Source: Marinilabiliaceae bacterium JC017
GTDB lineage: Bacteria; Bacteroidota; Bacteroidia; Bacteroidales; Marinilabiliaceae
Length of the DNA: 43,576 nt
NCBI GenBank assembly: GCA_004296775.1
Contig: RHGE01000024.1
Span: 38,345 to 81,920 of the forward strand
Direction of reading: 5' to 3'
Part shown: positions 43,009 through 43,576 of the stretch, in pieces
How positions within the stretch are numbered: position 1 is the stretch's first letter
Layout of the letters: every line of letters begins with the position of its first letter
Position numbers and translations under genes: made by a program
The notes under the pieces: model-generated
The model's input: only the letters and a program-made list of their open reading frames with translations
Databases searched by the model: none
What the model was told of the DNA's origin: nothing

Positions 43009-43316
43009 TTGTTAGGCGCTTAGGTAGTAATTTTTGCAAACATGTTGTTCAAATTAGATGGAAATATAAAGAGGATAGAGGTCAGAAGTTAGAGGGAGGG
43101 GGAAATAGATGGAAACACTTAGAGATAAATGGAGACACATTGAAATATTTTGAAACAATCTGTATTTACCAAAGAACAATCTCAACTCCCAATTGATAAA
43201 AATCTCTGCGTCTCAGCGCCTCCGCGATGTATAATGAATCTAGTTAAAACAACAAACTAAAGGCAATATCCCTCAATGAGGCTTTTTTCAGGTCACTTCT
43301 AAAAAAAACATAGTGT
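43009..43316 (-). repeat. 330-bp dispersed repeat, copy D
   Basis: In reverse complement it follows the same order as copies B and C: an A-rich lead, CCTC-ATT-GAGG hairpin, TTGCCTTTAGTTTG, ATTCATTATACATCGCGGAGG, six 10-nt words (43101-43160 on the plus strand), TCTAACTTCTGACCTCTA and CATGTTTGCAAAAATT. It is more diverged, and the hairpin keeps its stem while the loop differs. Confidence 0.85.
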
Positions 43317-43375
43317 TTTATCAGTGATGTTCGTGTGTTTTTTGGCAGAATATTACAATTCCGGTCATGCAAATC

Positions 43376-43439
43376 TTGATACTAATATCTTAGTACTTTT
43401 CTGGCTTGTCCAGGTTAGGTGTATAGGGAGCAACTTTTA
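43376..43439 (+). repeat. Partial copies of two dispersed repeats
   Basis: CTTGATACTAATATC and TTTTCTGGCTTGTCCAGGTT match the right part of the 110-bp repeat at 9837-9946. AGGGAGCAACTTTTACC then matches, inverted, the right end of 330-bp copy B (near 37050-37070). The match breaks at about 43440, where the intron-like sequence begins. Confidence 0.6.
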
Positions 43440-43576
43440 CCATTGCGCCGTGCAAGTCCGTGAGATGGGGATTTTATAGGCGTATCAATTATAATGAAAC
43501 ATCTCATAGTAGCCCTGTAGGTAATCAATCCTACCCGGTAAGGCTTGGTCAGCCACCGGAAGCGAGTTTTGCATAG
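43440..43576 (+). ncRNA. Probable 5' part of a group II intron (domain I), cut by the window end
   Basis: The sequence folds as a three-way junction. TGCAA (43451-43455) pairs with TTGCA (43569-43573) and encloses GAGATG/CATCTC (43462-43467 with 43500-43505), GTAGG/CCTAC (43517-43521 with 43530-43534) and CCGGT/ACCGG (43535-43539 with 43555-43559), the last extended by GGCT/AGCC. Words such as GTGCAAGTCCG, GGTAATCAATCCTAC and GGAAGCGAGTTTTGC resemble domain I of bacterial group II introns as I remember them. The exact 5' splice site is unclear. A reverse transcriptase gene would be expected to the right, outside the window. Another structured RNA is possible. Confidence 0.5.

Overview
The window looks like chromosomal DNA of a Bacteroidota species. 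The signs are a TonB-dependent receptor with a carboxypeptidase-regulatory N-terminus, a Wzc-type kinase with a C-terminal tyrosine cluster, mostly weak Shine-Dalgarno signals, and intergenic regions filled with dispersed degenerate repeats of a kind often seen in this phylum. Three unrelated Na+/H+ antiporter systems (NhaD, a seven-subunit Mrp complex, NhaA) within 12 kb suggest a halophilic or alkaliphilic relative, possibly in Marinilabiliales. That placement is inference. No tRNA, rRNA or CRISPR array was recognised.

Layout. 1-3.7 kb: a drug-type ABC exporter (one ATPase, two ABC-2 permeases) preceded by a 42-bp tandem repeat and interrupted by a 144-bp duplication. 3.7-5.0 kb: palindromic repeats, a GC-rich structured island and a four-unit REP-like array beside a REP-associated (IS200-like) tyrosine transposase. 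5.4-9.8 kb: a TonB-dependent receptor and a beta-propeller phytase lipoprotein, a probable phytate-scavenging pair. 10.3-10.8 kb: a WcaF-like acetyltransferase. 11.1-17.9 kb: a mutagenesis cassette with a DnaE-type polymerase, a Y-family polymerase and a LexA-like XRE/S24 repressor. The promoters of both polymerase units carry the same 17-bp palindrome (TGATTAGTATATAATCA), each followed by a weaker second copy. A response-regulator/SpoIIE phosphatase gene sits inside this cassette, directly downstream of the Y-family polymerase. 18.1-29.7 kb: nhaD with its own terminator, then one tightly packed transcription unit of about 10 kb: DUF554 protein, a sugar kinase fused to a RapZ C-terminal domain, a 51-residue Cys-rich protein, mrpABCDEFG, a MurU-like nucleotidyltransferase and nhaA, ended by a strong terminator. 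30.5-36.2 kb: a complete RND efflux operon on the minus strand (adaptor, pump, TolC-like channel). 36.4-37.4 kb: an eight-unit 41-bp tandem repeat and two tandem copies of a 333-bp dispersed repeat. 37.4-42.9 kb: an EamA-type transporter, a dihydropyrimidinase-fold protein that has lost its metal ligands, and a Wzc-like polysaccharide co-polymerase/tyrosine kinase. 42.9-43.6 kb: more repeats, and at the edge a structured RNA that looks like the 5' part of a group II intron.

How the genes work together. The kinase and MurU-like genes that bracket the Mrp operon fit a MurNAc (cell-wall) recycling pathway, and the RapZ domain suggests amino-sugar sensing. The mutagenesis cassette appears to be a self-contained damage-response regulon. 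The strongest leads are the shared operators of the mutagenesis cassette, with a signalling phosphatase possibly under their control, and the kinase-RapZ fusion embedded in an ion-antiporter operon. The CRMP-like pseudoenzyme and the repeat families follow.
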